Shown piece after piece: positions 42,011 to 54,200 of a DNA stretch of 64,000 nt; the first letter of the stretch is position 1, and every line of letters starts with the position of its first letter. The position numbers and the translations under genes were made by a program. The notes beneath the pieces were generated by a model that was given only the letters and a program-made list of their open reading frames with translations, had not been told where the DNA came from and searched no databases. This stretch comes from Chelydra serpentina. Its lineage: Eukaryota > Chordata > Testudines > Chelydridae. The stretch lies in contig JBAIAC010000026.1 of assembly GCA_037349315.1 (NCBI GenBank), positions 6,572,001-6,636,000 on the forward strand, in the 5' to 3' direction.

Positions 42011-42556
42011 GGGCGCCGAGCGCGCTGCGGGGCAGGGTGTACATTGTGGGGACTTTTAAAATCTAAATCAATAGCAGAGCAGCAGAAGTATCTCCAAGGC
42101 CTGTTGTTTGTTTTGTTTTGTTGTTTAAGCTCACACTGATCCCAACGTGTGTTTTGGGGAGTGAAAAATGGAGACGCAAGCACTCTCTCTATCTGGCATT
42201 GTTTTGGTTGGCAGTGGGAATGGCATGTAGGACGAAGACAGCAGGAGGAGGAGATTTACTGAAATAAGACAGAAATGCCCACGAAGAGTGGAGACAGAGG
42301 AAGGAGTGATTTCGCGGTGGACACGAACTAGGCCGTTAACTGGAGCTCTCCCTGCCCTGGGCTTTGGACTACATTCGGCCAGCCAGCCAGAGTGGAGTAT
42401 CCTGCCGGAGCAAACCAACTCGTCCCGTTGACAACCACATGGCTGTATGTCTGGTTACTTCCTAAGATTTGCCAAACTCTCCTGCTGTGTGTGTGAAACT
42501 CTCCCCTTTCCCCTGTTCCCCACCCTGCCCCAGCTTCCCTCTTAGCATTGATTAGT

Positions 42557-42650
42557 TGCTCTGATGCAGCACCCAGGGGCCTCCGTCATGGATTAGGACC
42601 CTACTGTGCTAGGCGCTGCACCAGGGGTTAAAGACAGGACACAGTGGAGA
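42557..42650. repeat. Ancient interspersed repeat fragment
   Basis: GGACCCTACTGTGCTAGGCG and TGCACCAGGGG; related to 56,158-56,280. Confidence 0.4.
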
Positions 42651-42659
42651 GCATGGGGC

Positions 42660-43390
42660 TCCCCTCCTCTCCCTGCTGTGGCTAAGGGGGGCTCCCCACA
42701 GCTCCCCCTCCTCTTTCCATCTCCCAAACGCTCCCACAGTACCCAGCCTCCAGCCCCTCCCTTCCTCACGTCCCCCCTCCAGGCCACCCCTCCCTCCCTT
42801 GGTGGCATGATCCGGAAAATGGCCTGGTTTTCTGTTCTCAAAACGCGCCCGGCCTGAGACACACGTGATCTGGATGGGAGCAGCCCCCGGTCACCTCGTC
42901 GGGCCCCACACAGAGCCCCGCTCTGCCGAGGGCGACGCAGCACGAGCGCTGGGCTTTTCTGGGTTCGCTCTCCTCCCAAATTCAGCCCTCCCAGGTATAA
43001 CAACTCCACTGGAGCGCCCTGCCAGGCAGGAGTTTGTCCCAGTGTGTCAGCATCCTCCTCCTCCTTTCGCTTTCCCAATGCTCCCGGGTACTCTCCTGAA
43101 TGCTTCCTGCCTTCGACTGATTCTCTGCCCCTTGGCCTGGGCCCTACTTCTCCATGCCCTGCCTGGCCCCTGCCCCGGGTATGCCCCTGCTCCCGTCACT
43201 GGGACGCCCCTTCCCTGGGCGCCCCCTGCGCTGCCCTATAGTGCATCCCTCCCTCCCCACCCCTGGGTTTGCCCTTGCCTGCACTCAGACAGATACATCC
43301 TCGCTCACACAGCTGCACAGCTGTTCTCCATCTCCCAGTGCCCCCGGGTGTAACTACAGAGCGATCGCTGCTGAGACAACCCCAGTGCCT
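42660..43390. other. GC-rich intergenic block upstream of DRC7
   Basis: C/T-rich sequence continuous with the DRC7 promoter. Several long open frames exist on both strands, but they are proline/serine-rich, have no domain or splice pattern, and are typical of GC-rich non-coding DNA. Confidence 0.5.
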
Positions 43391-43399
43391 CTCACCACC

Positions 43400-43560
43400 C
43401 AGCCACCCCTCTGCAAACAGCCGCCTCACCAGCTTCTCCTGCGCTCTCCCAGACCTGTTGGGCTCCCTCGCCATGGCAACCGCCTTCCACAGCCGGAGGC
43501 TTCTGGGAGCTGTAGTTTCTTGGGCAGGAGTCCTTCCCTGTGCAGAGAATAAGGCTGGGA
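43400..43560 (-). promoter_or_regulatory. DRC7: DRC7 promoter with near-X-box and ZNF143-like site
   Basis: This is the edge of a GC-rich block (42,560-43,560) upstream of DRC7. It holds, on minus, GTTGCC-AT-GGCGAG (43,467-43,480), an RFX X-box with one mismatch, and AACTACAGCTCCCAGAAG (about 43,502-43,519), close to the ZNF143/SBS promoter motif. A minus donor AAGCTG|GTGAGG at 43,440 could end a non-coding first exon. The start site is inferred. Confidence 0.6.
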
Positions 43561-43929
43561 GTGGCAGTTTAAGCAAGACCAATTTCCTTTCTGTGTAACT
43601 CCAATTTGTGGAGGTTTTGAAAATGGAAAGATCTTTTAAAATCTAGGCGCAAATTTTCGAAGGTCGGGCCACTTTGCACTTCCTGAGCCTGTGCTAAACC
43701 CAGCCTTTGAAAATTTGGGCCCTATTTTTTTTCCCAATCATTGATGCATTTGTTCACCTTTTGCATTTCGCTTGGCTTGAGAAATTAGTCCAGTCAATTT
43801 CACCCTTTGCCTCTAGTCAGTTTTACTGTCCGGATTCCTTCCTGCACTGGCAACATCCTGCGGTATTTGGATTTGGGTGTCAAGCCAAACGAACATCCGT
43901 TTGCACGGATATTTTAATATGAATAAATC

Positions 43930-44345
43930 AAATGTATTGGAGAGGGTTCAGAGACGAGCCACAAGAATGATTAAAGGATTAGAAAACTTGTCTTACAGTG
44001 ATAGACCCCAGGAGTTCAATCTAGTTTAACAAAGAGAAGGTTAAGAGGTGAGTTGTTTACAGTCTGTAAGTACCCATATGGGGAACAAATATTTAATAAT
44101 GGGCTCTTCAGTCTAGCAGAGAAAGGTCTAACATAATCCAATGCCTGCAATTTGTAGCTAGACGAATTCAGGCTAGAAATAAGGAGTAAATTTTTTAACA
44201 GTGAGAGTAATTAACCATTGGAACTGACAATTTTTAAATCAGGATTGGCTGTTTTTCTAAAAGCTCTGCCCTAGGAATTATTTGGGGGCAGTTCTCTGGC
44301 CTGTGCTATACAGGAGGTCAGACTTGGAATCTATGGCTCTATGAA
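43930..44345 (+). mobile_element. CR1 LINE 3' portion
   Basis: Plus-strand order ATGTATTGGAGAGGGTTCAG, GGATTAGAAAACTTGTCTTA, GGTTAAGAGGTGAG, TTCAGGCTAGAAATAAGG and GGAGGTCAGACTTGGAATC. This is the nucleotide pattern of the CR1 reverse-transcriptase C-terminus and tail, with frames decayed. Confidence 0.75.
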
Positions 44346-45141
44346 AAACATTTCTGTTAATATTAATTTGGCAAAAACTTGGATTTTTGTGTGCAAAATG
44401 TGCGGCCCCCAACTCCAGCAAATGCTTATGCAGATTCTTAACTTTACTCACAGGAGTAGTCCTGTTGAAGTCAGTGAGATACCTCCCATGCTTAAAGTTA
44501 AAGATGAGGGTGTTCGCACTGCAGGATCAGGGTCTTGGTCCTTTAACTCCAGCTGTAGAGGTTCATGCTTTTAGCTGTTGGAACTCAATGTTCAGTTCCT
44601 AACAGTGCCCAAGATGATAGCAGTTACATATAGGATCCCTGAGTGCAAAAATCATGAGACTGGCTAAAAACCAAATCACATTGTTTATAGTAATACATGT
44701 TGGGCTTTTTCCCTCTGCTTTGTGTTTTCTGAACCTTTACGGTTCGCTCCCATCATGTGTTCAAGCTTTTCATCACAACCATGAGGGCTAGAAAGATCAT
44801 GAAAACTGTGTGTAGCTGGCATAGATGTGCATATATGGTTTGCAATCCAGCCATGTCTGGGTGGGGTCTTCATGTTCTTATTGTGTAAAGAGCAGCCACA
44901 TCAGAAAGGAACTAGCCTGACTGAAAAAGATGGGTGTGGGAGAAGGGGGGGATGCAAAAACTTATCTTAATTAGTGAGCCACCAGAGCCATGGCTTGTGC
45001 CAGTGCTTATGACGAGCCGTCTAATAGGGGGTTGGAGTGAGTCCTTTCCACCACTGCAGCGATTACAGGATGCTCAATTGGCACTGATGCAATCATTGGG
45101 GAAGCCTGAGGGGTGGGGAAGAATCAGCTGTTGAAAGATGA

Positions 45142-45147
45142 TATAAA
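45142..45147 (+). promoter_or_regulatory. ZPD: TATA box of the ZPD-type gene
   Basis: TATAAA lies 70 bases upstream of the proposed start codon, with an E-box CAGCTG at 45,125-45,130 just before it. Egg-coat ZP genes commonly have a TATA box and E-boxes. The transcription start is inferred near 45,170. Confidence 0.55.
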
Positions 45148-45211
45148 GAGCACAGCAAGGCCAAGGGAAATGTAGACAGCTGTGGGTGAGCAAGGTTATG
45201 CAGGTCTGGCA

Positions 45212-45214
45212 ATG
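45212..45214 (+). CDS. ZPD: ZPD proposed first coding exon (ATG only)
   Basis: CTGGCA ATG|GTGAGT: the start codon abuts a strong donor, and splicing to 46,813 reads MEVTVTCLLLLSALWLPG, a good signal peptide. The next exon has no ATG of its own upstream of the hydrophobic core. TATA box at the right distance supports it; transcript evidence is lacking. Confidence 0.55.
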
Positions 45215-48200
45215 GTGAGTAGAGAAACGCTCATGAAATCTCAACTTTAAACAGGGACTGCGGGGCTTGGTTTGTGATTGCTGAAGTCATGGATTTCTCC
45301 TCCTAGATTGTAACTTACAAGAGGGCAGCACTGTCTTTCTCTTGTCTCCTGAAAGCAATTGATTGGGCTTCCTAAATGTCTTATTGTATATTCATGTTCT
45401 CCTGTCAGATAAAGGGTCCTGATTCAGTCTCCTGCTCCTTGTCAAGTCCATTAATCTTTAGGCAAAGTGAGTGCAATATGCGATCGCAGCAGAACTGTAG
45501 CATTTGATACCTACTTTGCTGAGGTATAAATGGCTACACAAGGGGAATCGGATCCAAGTAGTGCAGCTGTTTGCTGCCAGTTCTTTTAGCCTCTCTCGAG
45601 GTTGGCCTGCCTCAGTGCTGTAGGATCATGAACTAACAGCGCTTCTAGACAGTATGTCATCCATAGATCTCCTAGAGCTCGAATAAGGATTTCCCCATTT
45701 CCCAGATGGAGCAAGTGAGGCACAGAAGTTAAGTGACTTGTCCAAAGTCTCCTCCTAAGTCAGTGGCAGAGATGACCATAGAACCTACTTCTCCAGATTT
45801 TTAGCCTTGTGCAGCCATTAACAACACTAGGGTGAAACCGGTGTAAAAGGCTCCCGAGTCAGGATGGGGGCTACGTATACCTGCCTTGTCCCTGGTGTTA
45901 ATGACTGCCCAAAGGGCGGGGCAATGGAGTCAGACTGGAGCCCTGTCCACTAGCCCACGCTGCCTCCTAGCACGCTCGCCAATGAGCTGGTGCCTTCGGT
46001 GTCGAACTGTTACAATAGACCGCTGGGAGTGTAAGATCTGGGGAGCGGAAAGCGGCCTTGACTCCTTGTCCTTTATCTGTTTATTTGTGATGTCAATGTG
46101 CGTTCCCTTCAAAGCCACATTCTTACTCAAGCTGTGGAAAAGGATCTGTGGGAAGCTGCTGTTCCTCTTGTAATTGACCACTTTATTTAGACCTCCTCTC
46201 TGAAGTGGAAAGCGAACTCCCTGGGGAGGAACAGCTGTTTCCTTCCTCTTCTGTTTGCAGGGGTGCCGCTACTGTGTGATTTCACTGCAAGTGCTCGGCT
46301 GTTACTATTGGCCCGTAGTCACTTGTCTGGGTTTATTTTTGTCTGCATAGCCTCTAAGTTGGGGACCCTGATACCTCAAGCCCAGTGAAGATGACCTATG
46401 GCTAAGTCGCTTTAATGCAGGACAAAATCTGGCCCTGCATGCTGTAGGCTGGCTGATGAGTAAGGTTTTGCTGCTCCGACCCTTCAGGTCTTTGGTGATA
46501 GGCAAAATAACAATAGAAACTACATCTGGCTACAGAGGAGACCAGGAGATCCCAAATTAGAGTTAGTAGCACTGATGGGCAGGGTAACAGACTCCTTCAA
46601 AAACCCAGGAAAGCAATGCTTGCTGTGGAAAGTGGAGTATTCTGAGTGGGTGAACGTCAAAGTCCCCCATATGGTTTCTGCCTTCTACTAGGTTAAACAT
46701 CTCCGCACGTTCTGCTGCTACAGGAAGACTTTTAAATGGCTGTGTATGTTTCCAGAGGCTACAGATGAGCATGTTAGAAATCAAAATAAGCTAGAGTCTG
46801 TTTGATTTTCAGGAAGTGACCGTGACATGCCTGCTGCTGCTCTCTGCTCTCTGGCTGCCTGGCAATGAGAGCTACAATAGTGAGTCTCTTTATTTACTGT
46901 GCTGTGGGGTGAGGATTAATAGTGAGGCCAAGAAGGGTGAAATCCTGATCTGTACTGGAGGATGTGTTCAAGCTCCGTATCCAGAGTAGGATTAGCACTG
47001 GACACTTCTCCCAAAAGCAGAAGGAATTTGGGGGTGGTGGTGGAAGAACACCAAAAAAACCAGCTAAGGACACTAAAGCTTTGGAGCCAGTAATGGGATC
47101 TTTCCACCTTCTTGTCAGCAGGAAGCTTTTTACCTGCCAAGCCAGAGATGAAGGTTCTGCATCTCCTGTAACAGTTGAGAGCAGCCACTCCTCACACGGA
47201 GATTTGGATGCTAATGACCTCAGCCCTAAAAAGGGGAAGTGCAGACTCTTGAACATTCCCTCTTGGTAGGCTCCGAAGGGGCATTGTCTTTCAGGTCTAG
47301 TATCCCAGCGCAGTTCAGCCATTAATGTAAAGGTTCTCTTGAGATCTAAGCAGTGACTTTAGATAAGAGCAACTCATCCTGTGTTAAACAAGGGTTCCCC
47401 TCGCGGCTGAGCAGAGCGCTGACTCAGACGTAGACACTGGTTGACTGTAGCTTGCTCCATTCTAGCCAGTTATTCACGATGCATTTAACGTACACACGTC
47501 TCTCTGCTGTAGCTGATCTGAAGAAGCCCTGTGGCCGAATGGAAGAGGCTGCCCTCCGTCCCAAGAGAAGCCCAAGATTCTGCTTTCCGAACCCATGTAA
47601 GCACCAGGGAGTCTGCCGGGTAGTTGAGGAGAAACCGACATGCACCTGCAAGGCTGGCTTCACTGGGCCGTTCTGTCAAGGTAGGATGGGGCTATGCTGG
47701 GCATGGTTGGGTTGCGTGTGTCAATTCTAGCAGTAGTGAGCACTACTCAAGCCAGACAAGTAGTGGTGGTGGGGTGGGAGGGGGGAAGCTTTCCTTTTTG
47801 TACTCTGGTGAGTGCCTTTATAAGCTGAGCTGAGGAAAGGGTTTGCTGAACTATGAACAACTTCATGCGGATGGCGTGGGAGTCAGCTGATCTCTCGTGC
47901 AAAAAGGTGTTGACCTGTAATGTGACTTGTGTGTACACTTGCACGAGTGGGGTGGGTGGATGCCTTCCTTTTCAGGGGAGGAGTGGGGGTCTGGACATGG
48001 GGAGGAGGGGTGGGTCTCTCACCCTTCCCACACTCTCCTGGTCTGTGGATCACAGATGGCCCAGCACTTGCAAGGGGTTCATGGAGCTGCTCTGGTTGTA
48101 GAGATGAAACCTCTATCCGTCAAGCTAGAATGGCTCCTGCTGGCTATGGCCCGGTCCAAGGCTTTCTTGGCGATCAAAACTGGGCAAAATGAGAGGATCT

Positions 48201-51200
48201 GCTCACCCTTGCCTGGCTTCTCTCTCTGTTGGGAATTATTCTCTGGAGTCCCTTCAGTTGTGACCAGACTCGTGGATAGTGACAGTCACCGTGGAGATCT
48301 GGCCTTAGGAAATGTGAAGCCCTGCACTTAGGGAAAGGAAACTGCTGTCCCTCCTCCCCTCCCTTCTTGTAACTAAGCAGCTCTGGCCTGTAGCACTGCA
48401 GTAGAGTTAATTTTCCTTTCATCTTAAACCTGTCCTCCCGTTTCATGCAATGGACACTTCTGCGGTGGGATGGGGAGACGGCGATGCCTCTTTGCAATAG
48501 GAGGAAGCACAAGAACCGCTGTCTAGTAGCATCCCATAGCTTTCCTGGGTCACTAACGGACTCTGGCATAGCAAAGTCAAGTGTCCCTTGAGGAAAGTGA
48601 CCAAAAAAATGTTGCTTTAGGCCAGTGGTTCCCAAACTTTAACAACCTGTGAACCCTTTTCACTAAAATGTCAAGTCTCGCGGACCTCCTCCTAAAAATG
48701 AATATATCCAGGGACTTTCTCCTTTACCTGAGTATAAGGGGCCCGGTGTGGTGGCGCGCACCTGTAATCCCAGCTGCTGGGAGGCTGCGGTTGGCGGATC
48801 GCTCAGGAGTTCTAGGCTGCTGTGCGCTATGTCAATCAGATGTCCGGTGCTACTGACAGCCTGGCCAGCGGGTAGTTGAAGGACTGGCTAGAACAACGCA
48901 TCTGATGTGTTGTGATCGGCGCTCTCTCGGTGAGGGCTGATGGACCGATCAGTGACAGTGACCTGAGTATAAATGATAAAAGCAGTGATCTGGGACATTT
49001 GTTTTTGACATGCTTATTACACACTGTTTATTATTAATTATTATTGATCATTACAGTATTTTATTACCTTATGAAAAGGGCAACACTCTTCCAAGATCTC
49101 ACTTCTGTAGCTTGTATCACTTTGAATAAGCCTGTCATAAGACAAGGCTCCTATGTTTCATCAAGGAGTATCAGACGTGAAACAGCAGGAAGTGATTTAA
49201 GAAGCCATCTCAGAGTTCCTCCTACACAAACATTCAGGTCTGGAGCAGTCCAGGCAAACAACGCACGTTACAACAAAGTTTAAACTTGTCCTTCATAATC
49301 ATTTTAAAAACAATACTAGCTGCCTATTTAATTTTAAAAACAGCAAAAAATATCCACCTCCCTTTCCATTTCTTATAAGGAGTCTTGATGTTTAAATCTC
49401 CTCAGTGGGAGAGATATGCTTGCTTTGATCTGCTTAGCTCTTGGAAGTCCAGGGGCTCCGGGCTGCTGGCCCCGTGCCAGGGTCCCTAGGGACAGCTCTG
49501 TCCGCCATTAGGGAATTTTTTCCTGAGAACCCCCTGTAACATTTTGTGACCCCCCCACCCCCAGGGGTTCATGAACCCCAGTTTGGGAACCACTATTCTA
49601 GACTAAGGTCTGAAGCACAAGCACTGCAGCCTCATCTGGCTTGCCAGGGTGATAGTGCTGTAGTGTAATGACTGCACAGACATCCGTCACGGGGATGAAA
49701 TGTAGCACCTCTGGATCTGCTGTCCTGCCACGTCCCTCAGCTTGGAGGCTGAGCAGTAGACTTGGAACCATCTTCGTGTCTAACCACTAGAGAGAGACAA
49801 GCTCCCACTGGGTTCATGTGGGTTCTCAATCTTTCACCCAGCATCCTTTGCAGGCCTCTGAAAATCGTTCTTGGCCAGCAGTGAAGTGAAGGACACCATA
49901 GCTGATGTAGGGCTCCTTCAGGCCTCTTCCTTATGGCTATTGCAGATCGCTTTTTCCCCAGATGTGGTGCTCAAGTTGCAGTGTGAGGAAGATCACATGA
50001 AGATGATGGTGAGAAAGGAAGTGTTCGAAGTGTTGAAAATCCCCTTGGCGCGGGTTCACTTGAAGAATGGTGCTTGCAAGGTCTCCGAAAAGGAGGAAGA
50101 TGGAGCAATCTTCTTTTCAGCCACTCTCACTGGCGAGAACCATACCCTGTGTGGGTCAATGATTCAGGTAAGGGCTCCGTGGGGTATCTCTGATTAGCGT
50201 CTAGGGAGGGGGAAGCCATTCTGAGGCAAGACACCGTGCTGAAGGGGTTCTTGGTGTTTCTGCTCTTCCTGTTTTATCTCTGCCTTGTAGCATTAGTACC
50301 TAGCTCTAAATGGAAGTCTTCTCAAGAGAGCTGGTAAGGTGGCTAATGTAAACCATCTAACATAGTCCATGATTCTTTCTGGGCCTCCACTGAGTTGTTG
50401 GTTGAGGGTTAGGGGGGCAGTGCTTGGCTACTTCAGCAGAGTATGCAAGTCTTGAGTTTCTATTTCCCGGCTGAGAGTAACTGTCTTTCCAGCAGCTATT
50501 GTACGTATTAAGATTGAATAAATGGGCTAAAGGTGTTAACATAACCCAATCACAATCCATCAGTCAATAGTATTAACCGGGAATTGGAATGCTGAGTCCT
50601 CCGCCCGCTTAGCGTCATGGCAAACATGCTGTAAAATTCATATCGCAGGTTATTAAAGAGACTTTTATTGGACTGAATTCTGTTGGTGAGCGTGACAAGC
50701 TTTCAAGTTATACAGAGATTTTCTTCAGACCTGCGTAGGTCAAAAGCGTCTCTCCCCAACAGAAGTTCTTCCAATAGACGGTATTACCGCACCCGCCTCG
50801 TGTCTCTAATATCCTGGGACCGGCATGGCTACAACAGCACTGCAAATGCCAAAGATTAGAACTTTGTATTGATTGAAATGTACAAAAGGAAAAGAATCCA
50901 GACAAGTTAGAGCGTTAAAATGGAAATTGTTTTGCACAAACAAAGTCCCTTTTTGGAGACCGAATATGGGTTAAAGCCTCTTATTAAGTCGAACAGTCCT
51001 TGGTGGGGAAGAAAGAGTTAGTTCCATTCAATTCTGAATCGGGAATGATCATCACTTTCCTGCTTTAGACCAGACCACCCCCACCCCATTATTTTGTCCA
51101 ACAAATTAGGCCTAATTTCCAACACCCTAATTTTGGTTAATTAATTTCCAATCCTCTAGTCCCTTTACTAGCCATTAATCTGAATGCTCCTTGAATGGTA

Positions 51201-54200
51201 GCAGCAGATGGTTTCTGTTTAAATTAAATCCAACTTTGTCTCCTTCTCACATCTTCTCTTAAACAGTTTCATATAACAAATCCAGTGACTATTCATCAAC
51301 CTTTCCCCACCAGTCCTCAATTAGATTACCCATTAAAGTAGGCCTGCTAGGCCCCAATTACTGTGATCGCTGCCAACTTTCCATCCCATAGCAGGACTGT
51401 GTCCCATTCTGGTGGCTGGACTGCCCAATAAGAGCCTCCCTTTTGCCAGGTAATGGGGATCTTCCTCTGTCAAGATATAGGAGACTTTCTGGAGTCCAAG
51501 GGCCTGGGTTCTAGACTCTGCCACACATGGGGTGTGGATTAGCTGAAGGTCTGTGCACAACATGTAGATCTGTTTTGGTGCTACATGCTAAGCTATATCT
51601 AGTACAGTACAGACGTACCACTACCAATCTGCTACATACAGTGCGGTCTTAATGCAGAGATCTCCCTTAATGGGGAAGAGGTGACTTGTTCTGGGCCATT
51701 TCATGGCCCAGCTCTCAAGAGGCACAAAAATTAAAGGCTGAACTTGAGACCTGCCTCTTCGGACGAGCACCCAAAAATTCCAGCTGAAATAAACGGGTGC
51801 TCGGATGCTTCCAACTGGATCCCAGAACAAGAGGCCTGTTTGTGCACACAAGCTAATGGCTATGGGTGGAAGCCTCAAGGAACAGGCAGTGCCTTCTAGC
51901 TGTTGCCCTACCTAGGCTCTCTGACCTACAGCTAGTTCTGATCACCTTGCTGCAGGCAGGATGGGGTGAGCCATGCTGAGTGCAGAGAGAGATGTGTTCC
52001 TGGCATGAAGACACGACTTAAATACTCTTTCTGGTCCATGTCAGCAAAACAGGTCACACGTGTCTTATGCCAACGTGATGGAGTCTGACATAGAGGCCAC
52101 AGGTGTGATCTCCAGAAGCAGCCTTGTGCGAGTGCACTTCTCCTGCATCTACTCCTATGAGCGGGTGGTCCAGCTGCCCTTCGCCCTTACTGCCATCGAC
52201 ACGTGAGTTGCTCGTCTTCCTCTCTCTTCTGGATGAGCATTTCCCTCCTATACTAAATGCTCTTTGGCTCCCACCCTCCAGCCCTCAGGTGGCTGAGTTT
52301 CACTGGTGAAGCTGGATGATTAAGGCCTGATCCCCGGTGGTGCCGAACCCCCCAATCCCAGCTGAAGATGATAGGAGCAGTGGGGGTGTGGCACCTCTAA
52401 ATATAGGTCTGTCCTATTTACAAGCCATTAAAGGCGGTAAAGCGGCTGTACAAATGCTCCTGTCGATGAGATGATTTGCCAGGCCACCAGGAGGTGCTGG
52501 TGAGCTTTGAGAGCTATATCCCATCAAGATCCTTTTCCCTCACTTTGCACAGAAGTGGCCCTAAATGCCTGGCTTGGACTGGCCAGAAGCAGCCTCCCTG
52601 CCCCCTCCTGCACTGGACAGCTTGTCTGAAGGGGCCTGTGCTTTCAGTAGCACGTGTTGCAGGGAATTGAGACGTTCCTGGAGGTGTGTGTCATCCGATT
52701 CCTGCCTTTCTATCTGCCCGTCCACTGCAAATTAACTCACTTGCCGTTCACAAAGTGACCCCATCAGACTCCCCGCTGCTTGGTGTGTCAGGGAGAGACC
52801 CTCCTGGGAGACTGCAGATGGAGACGTCTTGGGTGCATTCTTCTCGGATGCTGCTGTTCAATACCCCAGTGGGGCAGCCTGGATGGGAGCTGCTCTCCCC
52901 AGGGGTGCCTTGTGCAGAAGGGACACTGAGGCAGCTTTCTGTTCTCACAGGGCGGGTAGCGAACTGTTGCTAAAGGTTGGCGATGGGGCCCTGGCTGTAA
53001 GGAGGGCAACAGATGGGCTTCCCCGGGGGCAGGAGCTGGTGGCACATGGGGATCTGTCTGCAAGTGCTGGCAATTGGATGCTTGGTGGCCTCCTCCATCC
53101 TGCCTTTTTTTCTAACTCTGTGCCTGGTCCCCCTGATCTCCTCCTAGGCTGGTGAAGTTCGTGGTCAAAGAGGGGGAGTTCAACGTGACCATGGCCTTGT
53201 ACGAGACCTCGGCTTACCTGCAGCCCTACCGGCAGCAGCCCCCTGCCCTCCCACTGTCGGAGTTCCTCTACATCCTGCTGCAGCTGGAAGGCCAGAGCCA
53301 GGTGCGGTACTTCCTGCTGAGCGTCGAGGACTGCTGGGCCACCCCGTCGGCAGACCCCAGCCACGACGTGCAGCACCAGCTCATTGTGAAGGGGTAAGAG
53401 CGGCGGGTTTCGAGCACTCCCCAGGCTCCTCGCCATGGGGAAACGCCATGTGCTTTACTGGCCCTGATGCTAGGTCACTCAGGGAGGGGAGGAGTCCACC
53501 TTGCCATGACCCCCAGGAGCGACAAGATGTCAAGTCTTCACTGGCTGGCTACGACCCCAGGAGCCATGTCCAGACTTTGTAAGTGCCTGGCAGAGATTGA
53601 AAATGGCCACTAACCATGTGGCGTGCAGGGCTAAATGCAAAACCCACCTCTCCCTCCCACCCTTCATCTTTAGATAAAGTTAAAAAAACCCATCCAAAAA
53701 TAAGATCATTGCTTTTTGTCAGCAGGGAAGGAAGATAGATCAGTCACTCCTCCTCTTGAGATGCTCCTATCCCAAAATGATTCTGGGGAGAAGGCCCTAC
53801 AAGCAAGAAGCCGGCTTATCTCCTGAGCATGTCCCATCTTTCATATCTGTGGGAGAATGCTCGCTCTCTCAATCTCTTCCCCCATCCCAGCACCTAGGGG
53901 TGGAAGTTCTGCTGATTGGCAGTACTGTGGCATGGGACAGTTGGCCACTACTCTAGTGCCCTCTGGCATTCGTGCAACAAAAGCAACCAGTCTAGTTTTA
54001 AAGCTGTTGTGCAAGTTGTCCCAAGTAACTTCCTTGTTTGTATCGTGGTAGTAATTGAGCTCCCATGGACCAGGACTCTGTTTTGTTAGGTGCTGTACAA
54101 ACACCACTGCAAAGTCTGGCAGAGATGGTGGCTTTCTTGGTAACTGCACAGTTGTTCGTAGAACTGCATTTCAAAAGGCAGCCTGAACCCGGAAGAGCTT

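Noticed and set aside
42593..43598. Open frames up to 162 residues
   Set aside because: GC-rich upstream sequence of DRC7; low-complexity composition and no splice context.
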